A DNA stretch of 46,979 nucleotides, taken from positions 1,141 to 48,119 of the forward strand of contig PMDK01000185.1 in assembly GCA_003154425.1 (NCBI GenBank), given 5' to 3'. The notes below the pieces were generated by a model, which saw only the letters and a program-made list of their open reading frames with translations, had not been told where the DNA came from and did no database searches. Within the stretch, counting starts at the first letter, position 1, and every line of letters starts with the position of its first letter. Positions 44,065 through 46,979 of this stretch are shown in pieces. Origin of the DNA: Ignavibacteriota bacterium (lineage in GTDB: Bacteria > Bacteroidota > Ignavibacteria > UBA10030 > UBA6906). Position numbers and translations under genes: made by a program.

Positions 44065-45542
44065 CAACATCAACGCTGACACCCCCACGGAAGAGTCCCG
44101 CGCGTTCAACTGCGCACAACCGTCTCCTTGTCGTGTTCATCGCGACAATCGCATCCACGGGGGGCTTGTTGTTCGGGTTCGATACGGGCGTGATTTCAGG
44201 TGCCATACCATACTTCCAGCAACGCTTTCAACTCGGCAACGATTGGATCGAATTGATCACTACGGCCGGCTTGCTGGGAGCCGTGGCCGGTGCTCTGTCG
44301 TGCGGCAGAATTGCCGATGTGATAGGACGGAGAAGAGTCATTCTCGCCGCAGCGCTCGTCTTTTCCATCGGCGCGATATGGTCGGGGATGGCTCCGGACG
44401 CGCGATCGCTGGTTGCGGCGCGATTCTTCCTTGGCATCGCAATCGGGGTTTCCTCGTTCACCGTTCCTCTCTACATCTCGGAGATTTCTCCCGCCCGCAC
44501 GCGGGGGACCCTGGTATCGCTCTTTCAATTGCTGATTACAATCGGGATCATGGTCTCCTATTTCAGCGATTCTGCCTTTGCCCTCCCGGAGGGAGCTCCC
44601 GGATACGTCGAGTGCTGGCGGCCGATGTTTTACGTGGGCGTGATCCCCGCTCTGATCATGTTTACAGGAATGATGTTCCTTCCGGAAACGCCGCGATGGC
44701 TGATGAGCAAAGGGCGCGAGGAGGAATGCCGTAGCGTACTCATGAAGGTGGAAGATCCGGTATTGATCAGCGGGGTGATGGCCAACATGAAGGAGGAAAT
44801 CGCGCTGGACAGGGAGGACAATGTCCGGTGGAGCGAGATCTTCCGACCCTGGTTACGAGCGCCATTGATCATCGCCGTCGGGATCATGTTTGTCCAGCAA
44901 TTCACGGGCATCAATACGATCATCTACTATAGCCCGAAGATTTTTCTTATGGCGGGTTTTGACGGGGCGCGGTCAGCCATCCTGGCATCACTGAGCGTCG
45001 GCGTGGTGAACGTGCTGTTCACGGTCCTCTCGCTCTTTCTGGTGGACAGGATCGGCCGGCGCAGGCTCTACGTAACGGGTGTGAGCGGCATGGTGGTTGC
45101 TCTTGTCGCCTTGAGCTCGTGCTTTGTGCTCCAGGCCGAACTGGGCCATGCCGTGAGGCAGATTACCATAGCGCTGGTGTGGATCTATTGCGCCTTCTTT
45201 TCGATGAGTCTCGGCCCGCTGGGCTGGTTGATCATTTCGGAGGTGTTCCCCCTGAAGGTGCGAGGCATCGGCACAAGCATCGGGTCACTTTCGTGCTGGC
45301 TGTTCAACGGTGTGGTTGCATTCACGTTTTTCAAGATCGTGCGTGCGCTTACCTTTCAGGGTACCGATATCGTCGTCAGGGGTGAGAATCTGGGTAATCC
45401 CGCGGGCGCCTTTGCGCTGTACGCTCTGGTCGGAGTTGCGGGGTTGCTCTGGGGCTATTTCTATATTCCGGAGACGAGGGGGAGATCGCTCGAACATATT
45501 GAAGAACACTGGAGGGATGGGAAGTCTCCGAGACAGCTTTAG
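44061..45542 (+). CDS. Sugar porter, MFS superfamily (XylE/GLUT-like)
   Basis: Encodes 493 residues with twelve membrane segments. Family signatures are present: LLFGFDTGVISGAIPY in TM1, GRIADVIGRRR between TM2 and TM3, PETPRWL after TM6, QQFTGINTIIYYSPKIF in TM7 and PETRGRSLEHIEEHW at the end. The QQ-TGIN-IIYYSP region lines the sugar site in XylE, so a monosaccharide such as xylose, glucose or a derivative is likely, driven by protons. The ATGA overlap couples it to the UroD-fold gene. A long hairpin begins at its stop codon. Confidence 0.94.
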   Translation: MTTSTLTPPRKSPARSTAHNRLLVVFIATIASTGGLLFGFDTGVISGAIPYFQQRFQLGNDWIELITTAGLLGAVAGALSCGRIADVIGRRRVILAAALVFSIGAIWSGMAPDARSLVAARFFLGIAIGVSSFTVPLYISEISPARTRGTLVSLFQLLITIGIMVSYFSDSAFALPEGAPGYVECWRPMFYVGVIPALIMFTGMMFLPETPRWLMSKGREEECRSVLMKVEDPVLISGVMANMKEEIALDREDNVRWSEIFRPWLRAPLIIAVGIMFVQQFTGINTIIYYSPKIFLMAGFDGARSAILASLSVGVVNVLFTVLSLFLVDRIGRRRLYVTGVSGMVVALVALSSCFVLQAELGHAVRQITIALVWIYCAFFSMSLGPLGWLIISEVFPLKVRGIGTSIGSLSCWLFNGVVAFTFFKIVRALTFQGTDIVVRGENLGNPAGAFALYALVGVAGLLWGYFYIPETRGRSLEHIEEHWRDGKSPRQL

Positions 45543-45577
45543 TCGGACATCGCAAAAGATTGCGATAGGGTCCGACT
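45541..45577 (+). terminator. 15-bp hairpin starting in the porter stop codon
   Basis: AGTCGGAC and ATCGCAA (45541-45555) pair perfectly with TTGCGAT and GTCCGACT (45560-45577), with loop AAGA and a 3-base bulge (AGG). It follows the operon end but lacks a T-run, so it may protect the 3' end or act with another factor rather than terminate by itself. Confidence 0.5.
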
Positions 45578-45609
45578 CATCTGCGCGCTCCGTTGCTGCC
45601 GCCGGGATG

Positions 45610-45625
45610 TGTGAACACCGTCACC
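45610..45625. promoter_or_regulatory. CRP/FNR-like site TGTGA-N6-TCACC
   Basis: Matches the CRP consensus TGTGA-N6-TCACA at nine of ten positions, about 90 bases upstream of the next gene. No CRP-family gene is in the window. Confidence 0.3.
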
Positions 45626-45712
45626 ATGTGACGCATGTCTCTACTTCCTCCCCGGGGGGTTTTTACAATGGTGCATCCTGGTACAACGGAATCAACATGA
45701 AGGGGGGAACAA

Positions 45713-46315
45713 ATGCGGACGCTGCTCATTGCTGGAATTGTGATTGCACTTGGCGCGATCATGGCTTCCCGTCTGGATGGGCAGGTGAGGAAATACGACC
45801 TCAAGTCGGGAATCATCACGTACGAGACTACCACGCTGGAAGGGCGCCTGGAGATCGCAGGCAGGATCATTCTCTATTTTGACCAGTACGGCCGGCTGGA
45901 GTGCAAAGACACGTACGTCAACGGGATGCTGAAGGAATCCGTCCTGTGTGACGGCAGAACCGTCTACACACTCTGGCATGACCAGCGGATCGTGTTCAAG
46001 AAGGGTCCCTCGAGCCGCGGGACCGAAGTGAGGTTCGACTGGGAAGCTCTTCCCCCGAGCGAGAAAGCGGAGGGACTCGTCAAGAAGCTCCCTGCGATGA
46101 CGATTGCGGGAAAGGTCTGTGAAGCGTTCGAGCGTATCACCTCCGGTGGAGTCATACGGTACGCGGGAGTGGATCACATACTCCTGTACTGCGAAAGGAA
46201 CCTGAAAGGGGAGAACTGGGTGATGAAAGCGGTTTCCTTTGATGAGACGACGGCCGTTCCCCCATGGAAATTCGCTCCGCCGGCGGGCTATGTCGAGCGG
46301 AAGACACATTTCTGA
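45713..46315 (+). CDS. Exported protein of unknown function (200 aa)
   Basis: Has a signal peptide (MRTLLIAGIVIALGAIMAS) and a mature part of alternating beta strands (YDLKSGIITYETTTLEG, IAGRIILYFDQYGRLE, VFKKGPSSRG). It is probably a periplasmic beta-sandwich similar in style to DUF4412 proteins, but I do not recognise the family with confidence. AGGGGGG (45701-45707) precedes ATG 45713. It has its own regulatory gap with a CRP-like site upstream. Confidence 0.65.
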   Translation: MRTLLIAGIVIALGAIMASRLDGQVRKYDLKSGIITYETTTLEGRLEIAGRIILYFDQYGRLECKDTYVNGMLKESVLCDGRTVYTLWHDQRIVFKKGPSSRGTEVRFDWEALPPSEKAEGLVKKLPAMTIAGKVCEAFERITSGGVIRYAGVDHILLYCERNLKGENWVMKAVSFDETTAVPPWKFAPPAGYVERKTHF

Positions 46316-46374
46316 TCCCCGTGCCGCTCGGGCGGGCCGGACACCTCAACGTGCCGGGCGCCGGAGAGTCCTCT

Positions 46375-46979
46375 TCACCCCGAGGCCTTCAACCTGCTGA
46401 TCTCTTTCCTCGCTTTCTCTTCGAGCGATTTCTGGAAATCATAGTCGTCGTACTCCAGGACTTTTTCGTATGCCGTGCGCGCATCCTTCATACGCCCGAG
46501 TTTCTCGAGCGTTGCGCCGAGCTGCAGCAGCCCCTGGGGAACGAGCCACGTCTCTTTGTCAGGTTTCAGCCCCGTCAGCACTTCTCCGACCCGCAGGGCA
46601 GAGGGGTAGTCCTCCCTCGCGATGTAGAGCTGCTGGAGCCCGATGAGGGCCCGGCCGCGGATGTCCGCGTCAGTGCCCCCAGGCTCGAGGACCTGCCTGT
46701 AGAGTGTCTCCGCGCTGTCGTAGGCTTTTCTTCCGAGGTCGTTCCCCCCCCGGATGAGAAGCGCCTCGGCCGGGGTGATCGGCTCACGCACACGGCGCAG
46801 CGCGATCCGGTACAGGTACGACTCGTTCGCCCGGTCCCTGTCGTTGACAGATTTCAGACGCCGGTATGTCCCCAGCGCTGCGGCCCGGTCGCCGGACATC
46901 TCCTGAGCAACGGCCAGACGGTAGTAGGTCCAGTTGGTGAGATAGTCCTCCGAGGCGACCCGCCGGACATACTCTTCGA
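46375..46979 (-). CDS. TPR-repeat protein, N-terminus beyond window edge
   Basis: The frame is open to the right window edge (upstream codons read EEYVRRVASEDYLTNWTYY before the first in-window Met at 46899), so the gene is truncated. About 200 residues form helical pairs of the tetratricopeptide type: YLYRIALRRVREP, AYDSAETLYRQVLEP, ALIGLQQLYIAREDYPSAL, GATLEKLGRMKDARTAYEKV. TPRs mediate protein-protein binding. No partner is evident; it is convergent with the preceding gene. Confidence 0.8.
   Translation of the reverse strand, partial: EEYVRRVASEDYLTNWTYYRLAVAQEMSGDRAAALGTYRRLKSVNDRDRANESYLYRIALRRVREPITPAEALLIRGGNDLGRKAYDSAETLYRQVLEPGGTDADIRGRALIGLQQLYIAREDYPSALRVGEVLTGLKPDKETWLVPQGLLQLGATLEKLGRMKDARTAYEKVLEYDDYDFQKSLEEKARKEISRLKASG

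Overview
This 46,979-base window is GC-rich and densely coded, with short gaps and many overlapping stop/start pairs. It has no rRNA, tRNA, CRISPR array, insertion sequence or phage gene that I could recognise. The secreted xylanase ends in an NYPNPFNPST-type sorting tail (type IX secretion). A TonB receptor with a carboxypeptidase-like N-terminal domain and a few promoter-like TTTG/TAnnTTTG elements point the same way. Together they suggest a member of the FCB group, such as an Ignavibacteria/Bacteroidota relative. The gene content is that of a specialised plant-polysaccharide degrader.

Layout. (1) 1-9362 is a glucuronoxylan/uronate locus: a 5'-truncated GH115 alpha-glucuronidase, a secreted beta-helix protein, a GH10 xylanase with T9SS tail, a free-standing domain resembling the C-terminus of GH43 beta-xylosidases, a GH105/GH88 unsaturated uronyl hydrolase, and mannonate dehydratase UxuA. 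(2) 9472-9882 holds a small unknown protein and CsbD. (3) 10200-15819 holds an M1-type metallopeptidase, a membrane protein, a small lipoprotein and a TonB-dependent receptor. (4) 15930-17660 holds a Ser/Thr kinase with a PEGA-like C-terminus and a small gene remnant. (5) 17725-30576 is a second carbohydrate region: GH3, a GH106-like protein, a haem-binding protein, a GH29 fucosidase, a UroD-fold protein, a GH141-like/GH10-like fusion, and a GxGYxYP-family protein. (6) 30734-31568 has a putative promoter and a structured leader ending in an intrinsic terminator that contains the start codon of a NYN-domain nuclease. (7) 31626-36144 holds an RbsB/A/C-type sugar ABC transporter followed by a second UroD-fold protein. 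(8) 36378-38849 holds asnA with a strong terminator, then a ferritin-like/VIT1 fusion. (9) 38872-45542 holds a six-hairpin-type glycosidase, divergent from a Gfo/Idh dehydrogenase, a third UroD-fold protein and a sugar porter. (10) 45713 to the end holds a small exported protein and a truncated TPR protein.

How the genes may work together. Region 1 can strip glucuronosyl side chains from xylan, cut the backbone and send uronate through mannonate. The three UroD-fold proteins all carry the His-x-Cys...Cys zinc signature of MtaA/MtbA-type corrinoid methyltransferases, and two sit in operons with sugar importers. Xylan glucuronosyl groups are often 4-O-methylated, and the fucosidase-type enzymes suggest other methylated sugars. 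I therefore infer that these proteins could handle methyl groups from O-methylated sugars. This is a hypothesis: no corrinoid protein lies in the window. The other element most worth a second look is the leader-terminator-NYN nuclease arrangement at 30734-31568, which resembles the layout of RNA-antitoxin or attenuation systems but has no tandem repeats.
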